DNA of 64,000 bases from Azospirillum baldaniorum (lineage in GTDB: Bacteria; Pseudomonadota; Alphaproteobacteria; Azospirillales; Azospirillaceae). The stretch spans positions 268,501-332,500 of the forward strand of contig NZ_CP022262.1 of NCBI RefSeq assembly GCF_003119195.2, given 5' to 3'. The position numbers and the translations under genes are program-made. How positions within the stretch are numbered: position 1 is the first letter of the stretch; every line of letters begins with the position of its first letter. Of this stretch, positions 1-8,139 are shown one piece after another. The notes under the pieces are model-generated. The model was not told the DNA's origin. It searched no databases and saw only the letters and a list, made by a program, of their open reading frames with translations.

Positions 1-1192
1 GCACCGGGTTGTCGAGGGCGGCCAGCCCGGCGGCGGTGCGCTCCACCGCCTGATGCCAGGACCAGGCGACGCCGTGCCCCTCGACCATGAGCTGGCAGGC
101 CAGCGTCACGAGGTCGGTGTCGTTCAGGATCTCCGCCTGGGCGGCGAAGATCGCCGCCTCCGATGGCCCGAGCCGCCGGGCGGTGTCGTCGGCCAGCGCC
201 TTCAGATTTTGGCGGGTCAGGCTCAGCGCCTCGTGCAGGCGGTCGCCGCCCTCGATCAGCGGGACCGGCTCGTCGGGCACCGACACCGCGGCGCGCGGCA
301 GCACATGCACCGGCCCGATGGCGAGGCCGGGGCTGGCGGCGATTCCCGGCACGGCGGGCAACGGGTTCGGCGGCGTCCAGCCGCGCACGGGGGCGCGGGC
401 CTTCTGCGCCGCAGCGGCGGCGTCCGCCTTCTCGCGCGCGGTCAGGCGGGTGATGGTCGCCTTCATGCGGGCCAGCGCCGCCACGGCGTCGTCGCCCTCC
501 GCCGAGACGACCACGCTGTCGCCGGCGCGCAGGCCGAGCTGGAGCAGCGCCACCAGCGCCTTGGCGTCGGCCACCAGATCGCCGTGGCGGACCTGGATGC
601 GGGCGGCCGACGCGCGCGCCGTCTCCACCCAGGCGGTGGCCGGGCGGGCGTGCAGGCCGGTGGGGTAGTCGACCACCCAGTCGAACCGCTCCGCCAGATC
701 GCCGCCCGGCGTGGCCGGGGCGGCAACGGGCGCATCCTCGCCGAGGGCGGCGGCGAGGGCGGCGGGGTCGGTGACGGTGAACAGGGCGGTCAGCCGCGCC
801 TCGTCCTGCATCAGCCGGGTCAGCCGACGCAGCACGGCGATGTGGGCGTCGGACTGGGCGGCGATGGCGACCACCAGATGGGCCGTCTGGCCGGGATTCC
901 ATGCGATGCCGCCCGGCACCTGGAGGACGGCGATGCCGCTGCGGCGGACCATGCCGCGATCCTCCACCATGCCGTGGGGGATGGCGACGCCATGGCCGAG
1001 GAAGGTGTTCGCCACGGCTTCCCGGCGCAGCATGCTGGCGGCGTAGGCCGAATCGATGCAGCCGGCGGCGATCAGGAGCTGGGCGGCCTCGCGGATCGCC
1101 TCCTCCTTGCCGGCGGGACTGGCGCTCAGCCGCAGCAGCTCGGGCCGCAGCAGATCGGTGGGCATGATGGCGGTGTTGGCGTCGGGGGCCAT
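1..1192 (-). CDS. fruB: Fructose PTS multiphosphoryl transfer protein (EIIA-HPr-EI), C-terminus outside window
   Basis: Carries phosphate from phosphoenolpyruvate to the fructose permease. About 397 residues are visible. An EIIA domain of the fructose/mannitol class occupies roughly residues 1-150, with the phospho-histidine motif GVAIPHG (His73). An HPr domain follows, with GLHARP at His181. The enzyme I N-terminal part starts near residue 275, and its catalytic histidine should lie beyond the window. The start at 1192 is the first ATG after the operator region and puts the EIIA fold at the N-terminus, as in FruB proteins. It diverges from a LacI-type regulator, and the expected next genes (fruK, fruA) would lie to the left. 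Probably repressed by that regulator through the operator at 1262-1275. The fusion order EIIA-HPr-EI is read from motif order; the permease partner is inferred. Confidence 0.9.
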   Translation of the reverse strand, partial: MAPDANTAIMPTDLLRPELLRLSASPAGKEEAIREAAQLLIAAGCIDSAYAASMLRREAVANTFLGHGVAIPHGMVEDRGMVRRSGIAVLQVPGGIAWNPGQTAHLVVAIAAQSDAHIAVLRRLTRLMQDEARLTALFTVTDPAALAAALGEDAPVAAPATPGGDLAERFDWVVDYPTGLHARPATAWVETARASAARIQVRHGDLVADAKALVALLQLGLRAGDSVVVSAEGDDAVAALARMKATITRLTAREKADAAAAAQKARAPVRGWTPPNPLPAVPGIAASPGLAIGPVHVLPRAAVSVPDEPVPLIEGGDRLHEALSLTRQNLKALADDTARRLGPSEAAIFAAQAEILNDTDLVTLACQLMVEGHGVAWSWHQAVERTAAGLAALDNPV

Positions 1193-1261
1193 GGCGGGTC
1201 CGTCTCCTCCGTTCGGTGTGGCGCCGGGCGTTCTTGAGTGTCGTCCTTGCAGCGCTGTTAT

Positions 1262-1275
1262 TGAAAACGATTACA
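1262..1275. promoter_or_regulatory. LacI/GalR-type operator upstream of fruB
   Basis: TGAAAACGATTACA matches the TGNAANCGNTTNCA framework of LacI/GalR operators at every fixed position. It lies 70 bp upstream of the fruB start and is therefore well placed to repress it. Assignment to the adjacent regulator is inferred from location and family. Confidence 0.65.
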
Positions 1276-1363
1276 TCGGGCTCTGTCAACGGAGTTTGCA
1301 TTGAATCCGCGGACTCCTTCGGGCACACTGTGCCGTATGGGGCGGTTAAACGGCCCTAAGGGA

Positions 1364-1377
1364 TGGAAACGATTTCA
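1364..1377. promoter_or_regulatory. LacI/GalR-type operator in front of the regulator gene
   Basis: TGGAAACGATTTCA also fits TGNAANCGNTTNCA at every fixed position. It overlaps the upstream-most possible ATG (1363) of the regulator gene. This favours the downstream start at 1414 and suggests autoregulation. Confidence 0.6.
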
Positions 1378-1413
1378 AAAACAGTTTCAAGCCGGATCGG
1401 TGGCCGCATCATC

Positions 1414-2442
1414 ATGAGCGACAGCGTCAAAGCCATCAGCATCAAGGCCATCGGTATCAAGGACGTCGCGCGCGAGGCCGGCGTCTCGGTCGCCACGGTG
1501 TCGCGGGTGCTGAGCAACGGCCCGGTCAGCGACGCGCTGCGCGCGCGGGTGGAGGACGCGGTGCGGACCACCGGCTACCGCCCGAACCTGTCGGCGCGGC
1601 GGCTGCGCTCGCAGCATTCACAGACCATCGGGCTGATCGTCTCGGACATCCGCAACCCCTTCTTCACCGCGGTCAGCCGCGCGGTGGAGGACGCCGCCTT
1701 CCAGGCCGGCATGCGGGTGATCCTGTGCAACACCGACGAGAACCCGGAGCGGGAGGCCATGTACCTGCGGCTGATGCAGGAGGAGCGGGTGACCGGCCTG
1801 ATCTTCGCGCCGACCCGCGCGACGCTGGCCCAGCTCGACCGGGCCGACCTCGATTTCCCGGTGGTGCTGATCGACCGCAGCGCGCCCGCCGGGCGGTTCG
1901 ATTCGGTGGTGCTGGACAACCCGCAGGCCGCCGCCCTTCTGGTCGATCATCTGCATGGACAGGGCTACCGCCGCATCGCCGGCCTGTTCGGCAACACCAG
2001 CACCACGGCGGTGGAGCGCCACGCCGGTTATCAGGCGGCGCTGGCCGCCCACGGCCTGCACGCGGAGGCCCGCTTCGTCCCGCCGACCGCCGAGGCGGCG
2101 GAGACGGAGATCGCCCGCTGGCTGGCGGAGGCCTGGCGCTCCGGCGCCATGCCGGACGCGGTGATGGTCAGCAACAGCCTGCTGCTGATGGGGGTGGTCA
2201 AGGCGACGCGGACGCTGGGGCTGGCGATCCCCGGCGATCTGGCGGTGGCCGGCTTCGACAACGAGGCCTGGACGGAGCTGGTCGGCCCCGGCCTGACGGT
2301 GATCGAACAGCCGGTCCATGAGATCGGGCGCGCGGCGATGACTCTGCTGTTCGAGCGGCTCGACGACCCGGAGCGGGCGACGCGCAAGGTGGTGCTGTCG
2401 GGGACCTGCGTGGCGCGGGGGTCGACGGGTGAGGTGGGGTGA
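1414..2442 (+). CDS. LacI-family regulator, probable FruR
   Basis: A 342-residue repressor with the usual LacI layout. The N-terminal helix-turn-helix begins at IKDVAREAGVS and continues VATVSRVLSN, with a hinge helix at NLSARRLR. A periplasmic-binding-like effector domain follows (IGLIVSDIRNPFF onward). I chose ATG 1414 because an in-frame ATG at 1363 lies on a perfect operator and would add 17 residues of no recognisable family sequence; neither start has a strong ribosome site. It diverges from the fructose PTS gene and shares its control region, so fructose 1-phosphate or a related sugar phosphate is the likely effector. That function is inferred from context. Convergent with the TetR gene, with a palindromic repeat between them. 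Confidence 0.8.
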   Translation: MSDSVKAISIKAIGIKDVAREAGVSVATVSRVLSNGPVSDALRARVEDAVRTTGYRPNLSARRLRSQHSQTIGLIVSDIRNPFFTAVSRAVEDAAFQAGMRVILCNTDENPEREAMYLRLMQEERVTGLIFAPTRATLAQLDRADLDFPVVLIDRSAPAGRFDSVVLDNPQAAALLVDHLHGQGYRRIAGLFGNTSTTAVERHAGYQAALAAHGLHAEARFVPPTAEAAETEIARWLAEAWRSGAMPDAVMVSNSLLLMGVVKATRTLGLAIPGDLAVAGFDNEAWTELVGPGLTVIEQPVHEIGRAAMTLLFERLDDPERATRKVVLSGTCVARGSTGEVG

Positions 2443-2463
2443 GGTGGGAGTGGTTGCGGCGGT

Positions 2464-2546
2464 GCCCCCCCTCCCGACCTCCCCCCGCTCCGCAGGGGGA
2501 GGAGAAAAAGCCCTCCCCTGCAAAGCGGGGGAGGGTTGGGTGGGGG
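2464..2546. repeat. Family A GC-rich palindromic repeat, copy 1
   Basis: Roughly 83 bp built from CCCTCCC-type and GGGAGGG-type arms around short A-rich linkers. It lies between the convergent lacI and tetR genes, where the folded RNA could end transcription in both directions. Unlike copies 2-4, its outer flanks are not complementary. Confidence 0.75.
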
Positions 2547-2575
2547 TTCGATGAAACCACTTACCCCGACCGCTT

Positions 2576-3352
2576 TTACCCCCGCTTCCTCCGCCCCGGC
2601 GCCCGCGCCGGTTCCGGCACCGGGGCCAGCATCCCGGCGCTGACGAAGCTGCTGATCTCCGTGATGATCTCGTCCGGGTCACCGGGGTTGCAGATGCCCG
2701 GCGCCAGCTCTTCCAGCCGGTGGGTGTCGGAGAAGGCGTAGAGATAGGCGCCGATCATCAGCGTCATCCGCCAGTAGACGTCCCGCTCCGACAGATGCGG
2801 CAGCGCCTCCTTCAGCGCGGCGGCGAAGATGCGGGTCGAGGCGTCGTAGGCCTCGTTGCGCAGCTTGTAGGAAATCTCCGGCGGCTCGGTGTGCAGCCGG
2901 GCCTGAAGCCGCATGAAGGTGCGGCCCCCCTCCGTCTCGCGCATGGCGAGCGCCGGCATCAGGAAGGCGTAGACGATGTCGCGCACCGGCGGCGGCGCGG
3001 GGCCGCGGCGCAGCGCCTCCAGCCGTTCCATACGCTCGTCGGCGATCTTCCGGCCGCGGCGCAGGAAGACCTCCTCGAACAGCCCGTGCTTGGACCCGAA
3101 ATAGTAGCTGATGAGGGCCTGGGTCACCTCGGCCCGGTCGGCGACGTTGCGCAGGCTGGTGCCGGCGTAGCCGAGGTTGGCGAACTCCAGCTCCGCCGCG
3201 TCCAGGATCTGGTCGCGCACGTTGCTGGTGCCCTCCGGACGGCCCGGCCCGGCGCGGCGGCCGCGCGCGGGCCGGCCCCGCGCGGTGCTGCTCTCCGGCG
3301 CGGTGTCGGCGACGGGCGCGCTGTCCTGGACTTTGCTCATCGGTCGGCTCAT
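2576..3352 (-). CDS. TetR-family regulator of the nicotinate locus
   Basis: A 258-residue regulator. Residues 1-40 are a low-complexity Arg/Ala/Gly-rich leader. A TetR helix-turn-helix follows (about residues 45-95), with the recognition helix ending in ALISYYFGSKHGLFEEVF. The ligand domain is mostly helical. The C-terminus is basic (GRRKRG). It is the last gene of the leftward run that starts with the ABC importer, 79 bp beyond nicF, so it most likely controls nicotinate uptake and breakdown. In Pseudomonas putida the known regulators are NicR (MarR) and NicS (TetR); direct equivalence to NicS is not shown. The start at 3352 is the longest; MSKVQ (residue 5) is an alternative. Confidence 0.8.
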   Translation of the reverse strand: MSRPMSKVQDSAPVADTAPESSTARGRPARGRRAGPGRPEGTSNVRDQILDAAELEFANLGYAGTSLRNVADRAEVTQALISYYFGSKHGLFEEVFLRRGRKIADERMERLEALRRGPAPPPVRDIVYAFLMPALAMRETEGGRTFMRLQARLHTEPPEISYKLRNEAYDASTRIFAAALKEALPHLSERDVYWRMTLMIGAYLYAFSDTHRLEELAPGICNPGDPDEIITEISSFVSAGMLAPVPEPARAPGRRKRG

Positions 3353-3431
3353 TTCACTCCCGGCGGCACTCTTCGGATGGAAAGTCTAACATGGTGCAAC
3401 GCCTGATCCTCTTTTCAACCCCGACCGCGTC

Positions 3432-4046
3432 TCACAAGGCGAGAATGCGCTCCGCCGGAACCACGTCGCCGTATTTCTGGCCGATGTCGAACAGGTTGGC
3501 CTCGTGCGGCGCCAGGGCGCGGTCGCCCACGCAATCGGCCATGACGACCGGGCGGAAGCCGTGGCACATGGCGTCCACCACGCTGGCCCGCACGCAGCCG
3601 CTCGTCGTCGCTCCGGCGATCAAAAGAGTCTCGACGCCGCGCTGTGTCAACCACGGCGCCAGCCCGGTCCCGAAAAAGGCCGACGGAACCGTCTTGCGCA
3701 CCACCAGCTCCCCCGGCACCGGAGTCAGCTCCGGCACGATGGCGCTGATGGCGGCGTGCTCGGTCAGGGTCTGCATGCCCGGCACCTTGATGGAGAAGAC
3801 GTTCCCGTCCGATCCGTCGTCGGCGTAGACGATCCGGCTGTGGGCGACGAACCAGCCGCGCTGCCGGGCCTTCTCCAGCACCTGCGCCGTGCGGGCGATG
3901 GCTGGCGCGATGTTGCCGCCGCCGAACACCGCCGGGTCGGCGAAGCCGTTGACAAAATCGACGATCAGCAGACCGATCCGGCCCTGGATGCCCAGCGCTT
4001 GGCCGAAGCCCTGCCGCTCGTAGACGGCCTGTTCCGAAACACTCAT
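3432..4046 (-). CDS. nicF: Maleamate amidohydrolase
   Basis: Cysteine hydrolase of the isochorismatase superfamily, 204 residues. It converts maleamate to maleate and ammonia in the lower nicotinate pathway. The Asp-Lys-Cys triad is visible: Asp30 in LLIVDFVNGF, Lys118 in VVRKTVPSAFFG and Cys151 in GATTSGCVRAS. The cis-peptide-type segment before the cysteine is also present. The positions are offset by one from the residues I recall for P. putida NicF. Its ATG overlaps the nicX stop by 4 bp (4043-4046), so translation is coupled. N-carbamoylsarcosine amidase is a related alternative, but the neighbours (nicX, nicD, nicE, nicC) make the assignment strong. Confidence 0.92.
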   Translation of the reverse strand: MSVSEQAVYERQGFGQALGIQGRIGLLIVDFVNGFADPAVFGGGNIAPAIARTAQVLEKARQRGWFVAHSRIVYADDGSDGNVFSIKVPGMQTLTEHAAISAIVPELTPVPGELVVRKTVPSAFFGTGLAPWLTQRGVETLLIAGATTSGCVRASVVDAMCHGFRPVVMADCVGDRALAPHEANLFDIGQKYGDVVPAERILAL

Positions 4047-5089
4047 GCCAGTTCCTTTCCGGCCAGCAGCTTGCCCTCACGGACGACCGCGCGCCCGTCC
4101 AGGCTGACGGTGCAGTTCCGCATGGGGATGTCGATGTGGCAGGCGGTGGTGCGCGACCCGCCCGCCTCGTTGTTGGGGCCGAGCGAGAAGAGGAAGTTCC
4201 CGGCGAAGGCCCGCGCGTCCATGCCCAGCGTCTGCTCGCGGTCGTAGAGGCCGAGCGTCGACCAGCGCGCCCGCTTCTGCGTGCCCCAGCCGATGTGGGA
4301 GATGGCGTAGGCCTCCGGGTCGGCGAAGGCGTCCATGTAGTCGTTCAGCAGGTCGGCGTCCAAACCGCCGGTGATGGCGGTGACGTAGCCCTTCTCCACC
4401 GTCATCTCGATCGGCGAGGTCAGGTAGGACTTCATCGGCAGGAGGATGTCGCCCTTGTCGAGCACGATCCGCCCGCTCGCCTGCCCCTCGTTGGGGAAGG
4501 TGAAACCGAAGCCGCTCGGCCAGTGGTCCCATCGCCCCGGCTCGTCGACGAAGCCGTATTCCTGCACCGTGGGAAACTCGCCGATGGGCAGGCGCAGGTC
4601 GGTGCCGGCCCGCGAGGTGACATGCATCTCCTTCGCCGCCTTCAGCAGCGCGGTCGCCTCGCCGACGGTCGCCTTGTCCTCCAAGCTGGGCAGCAGGCGG
4701 ACGAGCACCTCCGGCGGTTCGACGGCAAGCAGGATCTTGGTGCCGCTTTCCAGAATCTCCATCTGTTCCGGCGAGAAGAGGAGGGTCATCAGGTCCAGCA
4801 CCAGATCGCTTTCCTTCAGCGCGGCCATGGCGGCGCGGTTTCCGGTCAGCGGGGTGGTGCCGAGATAGGCGAGGCTGTCGCGGCTGTGGGCGTGCTCCGC
4901 GTTCACCGGCGGCAGGTCCAGCCGGTTGACCCGCGCGCCCAGGTTCGAGGCGGCGATCAGGGCGGTGCGCAGGGTCTGCGGGTGGGTGCCGTCGCTGGTC
5001 AGGACGGTGACCACCTCCTGCGGCTTCAGCTTCGACAGGGTCAGAACATGGGTCCAGGCGCGGACCATATCGGCGTCACTGACGGGCAT
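4043..5089 (-). CDS. nicX: 2,5-dihydroxypyridine 5,6-dioxygenase
   Basis: Non-haem Fe(II) extradiol-type ring-cleaving dioxygenase that opens 2,5-dihydroxypyridine to N-formylmaleamate. At 348 residues it is the normal length for NicX. The fold is related to M29 aminopeptidases rather than to classical extradiol enzymes. Candidate iron ligands are His265 (SHIGWG), His318 and Asp320 (CHIDIPM), the same numbering I recall for the P. putida enzyme, which is strong support. It lies 27 bp downstream of nicD and overlaps nicF by 4 bp. Confidence 0.95.
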   Translation of the reverse strand: MPVSDADMVRAWTHVLTLSKLKPQEVVTVLTSDGTHPQTLRTALIAASNLGARVNRLDLPPVNAEHAHSRDSLAYLGTTPLTGNRAAMAALKESDLVLDLMTLLFSPEQMEILESGTKILLAVEPPEVLVRLLPSLEDKATVGEATALLKAAKEMHVTSRAGTDLRLPIGEFPTVQEYGFVDEPGRWDHWPSGFGFTFPNEGQASGRIVLDKGDILLPMKSYLTSPIEMTVEKGYVTAITGGLDADLLNDYMDAFADPEAYAISHIGWGTQKRARWSTLGLYDREQTLGMDARAFAGNFLFSLGPNNEAGGSRTTACHIDIPMRNCTVSLDGRAVVREGKLLAGKELA

Positions 5090-5116
5090 GATGCGTGTCC
5101 CTTTCCGGATGGGCGG

Positions 5117-5926
5117 TCAGACGGCGGTGCCGAGGAAGGTGCCGAAGGCACGGTAGAAGCCCTCTTCGTCGTCCCAGGGGATCATGTGGCCGGCCCCCTC
5201 GACGCGGGTGACGGCCAGCTCGGGCTGGAGCCGGCGGATTTCCGCCTCCTCCTCCGGCCGGATCACGTCGCCGCGCCCGGCGGCGATCAGCAGGGCCGGG
5301 CAGGGGATGCGCGGGAAATCCGCGTGGATGTCGTCGGTCTGGAAGTCGTTGAAGGCGGTGACGATGGCCCGCTCGTCGCAGGTGTGCAGCCATTCGGCGC
5401 GCAGGCGGAGCTGCGCGTCGGTCCAGGTCGGGCAGAAGGGCCGCATCGCCTCCAGGTCCGCGCCCTCGCGCATCAGGCGGATGGAGTCCACGTACCAGGG
5501 CAGCTGCGCCGGGTAGGGGCGGCGGCCCGGCCCGGAGACCGGCGGATCGACCATGACCAGCCGCGCCGGGGCGGCGCCATGGCGGCTGACCGCGCGCAGG
5601 CCGATGCGCGCGCCCATGGAATGGCCGACCAGCGCATAGTCGCGCAGGCCCAGTGCTTCGGCGAAGGCCGTCACGTCGGCGGCCATGGCGTCCAGCCCGT
5701 AGTCGAGCGCGTCCGACGCCTCCGACAGGCCGCGCCCGCGCACGTCGAGCACGTAGGTGTCGAAGTTGCGCCCGAAGCGCTCCGCCACGAAGCCCCAGGT
5801 GACGGCGGGGCTGGTGATGCCCGGAACGATGACGACGGGACGCCCCTCGCCGCCGTAGCGCAGGTAATGCTGGCGGATTCCGTTGCCGCGGACGTTCGCG
5901 CCGTAGCGGTGGGTGCTGCTGGTCAT
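5117..5926 (-). CDS. nicD: N-formylmaleamate deformylase
   Basis: Alpha/beta hydrolase of 269 residues that removes formate from N-formylmaleamate to give maleamate. The nucleophile elbow is GHSMG with Ser103. The acid is Asp127 in VMVDPPV, and the base is His247 in GAGHMIP. The oxyanion-hole segment VIVPGITS lies near residue 33. All three catalytic positions are offset by two from those recalled for P. putida NicD (Ser101, Asp125, His245). It lies 14 bp downstream of nicE in the nic gene run. Confidence 0.93.
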   Translation of the reverse strand: MTSSTHRYGANVRGNGIRQHYLRYGGEGRPVVIVPGITSPAVTWGFVAERFGRNFDTYVLDVRGRGLSEASDALDYGLDAMAADVTAFAEALGLRDYALVGHSMGARIGLRAVSRHGAAPARLVMVDPPVSGPGRRPYPAQLPWYVDSIRLMREGADLEAMRPFCPTWTDAQLRLRAEWLHTCDERAIVTAFNDFQTDDIHADFPRIPCPALLIAAGRGDVIRPEEEAEIRRLQPELAVTRVEGAGHMIPWDDEEGFYRAFGTFLGTAV

Positions 5927-5940
5927 GGCATAACCCCCAC

Positions 5941-6696
5941 TCAGTAGGCGCCGGAGAGCAGGGCGCCGGCCCCCGGAACGCGCGTCGGCAGGCCCAGCGC
6001 CTTCAGCTTGGCGTAGGTGGTGGCGACGGCGGCGCTCAGCACCGGCTTGCCGGTCATCGCCTCGACTTGCGCGATGGCAGGCAGCGACGGCATCTGGACG
6101 CAGGCCGACAGCACCACGGCGTCCACACCGGCGGTGTCCATGCTTGCGACGATCGCCGGCAGACGGGACGGGTCGTGGCGCCCGACCTCCAGATTGTCGG
6201 GGATCTCCAGCGCGCGCCAGTCGGCGACCTGCACGCCCTCATGCTCGATGTAATCGACGACGAGCTGGGCCAGCGGCTTCATGTAGGGGGCGACCAGCGC
6301 GATCTTCTTGGCGCCCACCACATGCAGCGCGTCGACGAGCGCGCCGGCGCTGGTGATGACCGGGGCCGTCCCGCCATTCTCCGCGGTCCGCCCGTGCAGC
6401 CGCTCCTGCGAGACGCGGTGGTAGCCCTTGCCCATGCTCATGATGGCGACGAGGCAGGCGTAGCCCAGCACGTCGACGCGGGCGTCCGACAGCTCCAGCG
6501 CGCAGCGGTCGGACTCGGCGTCCATGGCGGCGAGTTCTTCCTTCTTGACCGTCTTCATGCGCATGCGGCTGGAATGGAAGGTGAAGCGGGTGCCGTGCGC
6601 CAGCGCGTGGGCGGTCAGCATCGCCGGGATTTCCGTCTCCATGGTCGTGTTGGAGCTGGGGACGATCTGGCCGATGCGATAGGTCTTGTTGGTCAT
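5941..6696 (-). CDS. nicE: Maleate cis-trans isomerase
   Basis: Asp/Glu-racemase-family isomerase of 251 residues that turns maleate into fumarate, the last step of the nicotinate pathway before central metabolism. Two catalytic cysteines are visible: Cys81 in LGYACLVA and Cys199 in LSACVQMP. The N-terminal substrate loop VPSSNTTME (residues 12-20) is typical of the family. An AAGGA-like ribosome site precedes ATG 6696. A family A palindromic repeat separates it from nicC, perhaps stabilising or modulating the upstream part of the transcript. Confidence 0.92.
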   Translation of the reverse strand: MTNKTYRIGQIVPSSNTTMETEIPAMLTAHALAHGTRFTFHSSRMRMKTVKKEELAAMDAESDRCALELSDARVDVLGYACLVAIMSMGKGYHRVSQERLHGRTAENGGTAPVITSAGALVDALHVVGAKKIALVAPYMKPLAQLVVDYIEHEGVQVADWRALEIPDNLEVGRHDPSRLPAIVASMDTAGVDAVVLSACVQMPSLPAIAQVEAMTGKPVLSAAVATTYAKLKALGLPTRVPGAGALLSGAY

Positions 6697-6726
6697 GGTC
6701 GGTCCTTGAGGAAGTCTTCTGGCGGC

Positions 6727-6816
6727 TGGCCCCCACCCCGGCCCTCCCCCGCTTCGCAGGGGAGGGAGTTTTGTCCCCTCCCCTGCGTTAGCGGGGGAGG
6801 GTTAGGGTGGGGGCCA
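6727..6816. repeat. Family A palindromic repeat, copy 2
   Basis: About 90 bp inverted repeat between nicC and nicE. Outer arms are TGGCCCCCACC and GGTGGGGGCCA, perfectly complementary. Inner arms are CCCTCCCCCGCTTCGCAGGG-like and the reverse. It sits inside an operon, so its folded RNA may tune expression of the genes on either side. Confidence 0.85.
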
Positions 6817-6827
6817 GCGACGTCCGC

Positions 6828-8039
6828 TCACGCCACGAGGCGCGGCTTGTCGGAGAGGTTCGGGCGGAAGGCGCGGGCGTCGTACTGGTAGACCCAGTTG
6901 GCCTGGATGCCGGTGGCCTGCGGGTTGAACAGGCCGCGCAGCCAGTACATGAAGTCGCGCTTCGCCTGGGCCAGCGGGGAGGGCAGGTGGTAGGTCCGCC
7001 CACGCTCCCGCGCCTCCAGCTGGACGCGGCTGGTGCGGGGAAGCCGCTCCGCCTCGTAATCGCGCAGCGCCGAGGCCACGTCGCTGCCGTGCCCCTTCAG
7101 GGATTCGGCCAGCACATAGGCGTCCTCGATCGCCATGGCCGCCCCCTGCGAGAGGAAGGGCAGCATGGGGTGTGCTGCGTCGCCCATCAGCGTAATGCGG
7201 CCCTTCGACCAGCTCGTCATCGGGTCGCGGTCGAACAGGCCCCATTTGTAGACCTGATCCACCTTGCTGAAGAGTGTCTCCACGTTGCGGTGCCAGCCGC
7301 GGAAAGCGCCGAGCATCTCCTCCTTGCTGCTGGGAGCGTTCCAGGACTCCTCCACCCACTCCTTGGTTTCGGCGACCGCCACGATGTTCACGGCCTTGCC
7401 GCCGCGCACGTAGTAGGTCACGACGTGGCTGTGCGGCCCGAACCAGAAGGAAGCGTCGGGGCTGACGTAGTCCACCACCCCGCCGGTCGGCACCACGGCG
7501 CGGTAGCACATGTGGCCGGTGAAGCGCGGCGCCTCCGGCCCGAACAGGGCGGAGCGCACGACGGAGCGCACGCCGTCGGCGCCGACGATCAGGTCGGCCT
7601 CGAACTCGCTGCCGTCGCTGAAGCTGGCGACCGCCGTGGTCTTGTCCTGGCGCACGCCGGTGCAGCCAACCCCGAAATTGGCGACGCTCTCCGGGACCAG
7701 CGAGGCCAGGATGGCGTGCAGGTCGGCCCGGTGGATGTGGATGAAGGGCGCGTCGTAGAGCACCGGGCAGGTCTCGATCAGCGGCGTGCGGAAGCTCTCC
7801 CGCCCGCTGCGCCAGTTGCGCCCGACCAGCGACTGCGGCAGGAAGCCGGCGGCCAGCATCTTGTCCAGAAGCCCCAGCGACTTGATGACCTTCACCGCGT
7901 TCGGCGTCATCTGGATGCCGGCGCCGATCTCGCCGAAGCCCGGCGCCCGCTCGAACAGGCGGACCTCGAAGCCGCGCTGGAGCAGGCTGCCGGCCAGCGC
8001 GACGCCGCCGATGCCGCCGCCGACGATGCCAATTCGCAT
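6828..8039 (-). CDS. nicC: 6-hydroxynicotinate 3-monooxygenase
   Basis: Class A flavoprotein monooxygenase, 403 residues. It hydroxylates and decarboxylates 6-hydroxynicotinate to 2,5-dihydroxypyridine using NADH and oxygen. The start at 8039 gives the classic FAD motif right at the N-terminus (MRIGIVGGGIGG). The second flavin motif MGDAAHPMLPFLSQG is present in the C-terminal half, and a DG-type motif (VGADGVRSVVR) lies between. The longer open frame upstream to 8231 encodes no recognisable sequence. Salicylate hydroxylase-like enzymes share this fold; the nicXDEF neighbours decide the assignment. It is 100 bp downstream of livF, a gap that may hold a second promoter. Confidence 0.9.
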   Translation of the reverse strand: MRIGIVGGGIGGVALAGSLLQRGFEVRLFERAPGFGEIGAGIQMTPNAVKVIKSLGLLDKMLAAGFLPQSLVGRNWRSGRESFRTPLIETCPVLYDAPFIHIHRADLHAILASLVPESVANFGVGCTGVRQDKTTAVASFSDGSEFEADLIVGADGVRSVVRSALFGPEAPRFTGHMCYRAVVPTGGVVDYVSPDASFWFGPHSHVVTYYVRGGKAVNIVAVAETKEWVEESWNAPSSKEEMLGAFRGWHRNVETLFSKVDQVYKWGLFDRDPMTSWSKGRITLMGDAAHPMLPFLSQGAAMAIEDAYVLAESLKGHGSDVASALRDYEAERLPRTSRVQLEARERGRTYHLPSPLAQAKRDFMYWLRGLFNPQATGIQANWVYQYDARAFRPNLSDKPRLVA

Positions 8040-8080
8040 GTTGGTTCGCACTCTTGCCTCCTGAAGGACGGCGACCGAGA

Positions 8081-8104
8081 ATTGTTCGGTCGTTCGTTTA
8101 ATTA
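8081..8104. promoter_or_regulatory. Candidate regulator site between livF and nicC
   Basis: A short AT-rich island in GC-rich surroundings contains two GTTCG units and a following TTTAATTA. The segment CGTTCGTTTAAT (8091-8102) resembles half of the perfect palindrome at 13466-13483. It could be a TetR-type operator upstream of nicC. The evidence is only positional. Confidence 0.3.
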
Positions 8105-8139
8105 TTTGTGACACGGCCTTTCGCCGTCGCTTGCGGCCG

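Noticed and set aside
1363..1413. Upstream start for the LacI-type regulator at ATG 1363
   Set aside because: The ATG overlaps a perfect operator and the added residues do not belong to the family N-terminus.
4136..5947. 603-codon open frame on the plus strand
   Set aside because: Antisense to nicX and nicD, whose catalytic residues are all in place.
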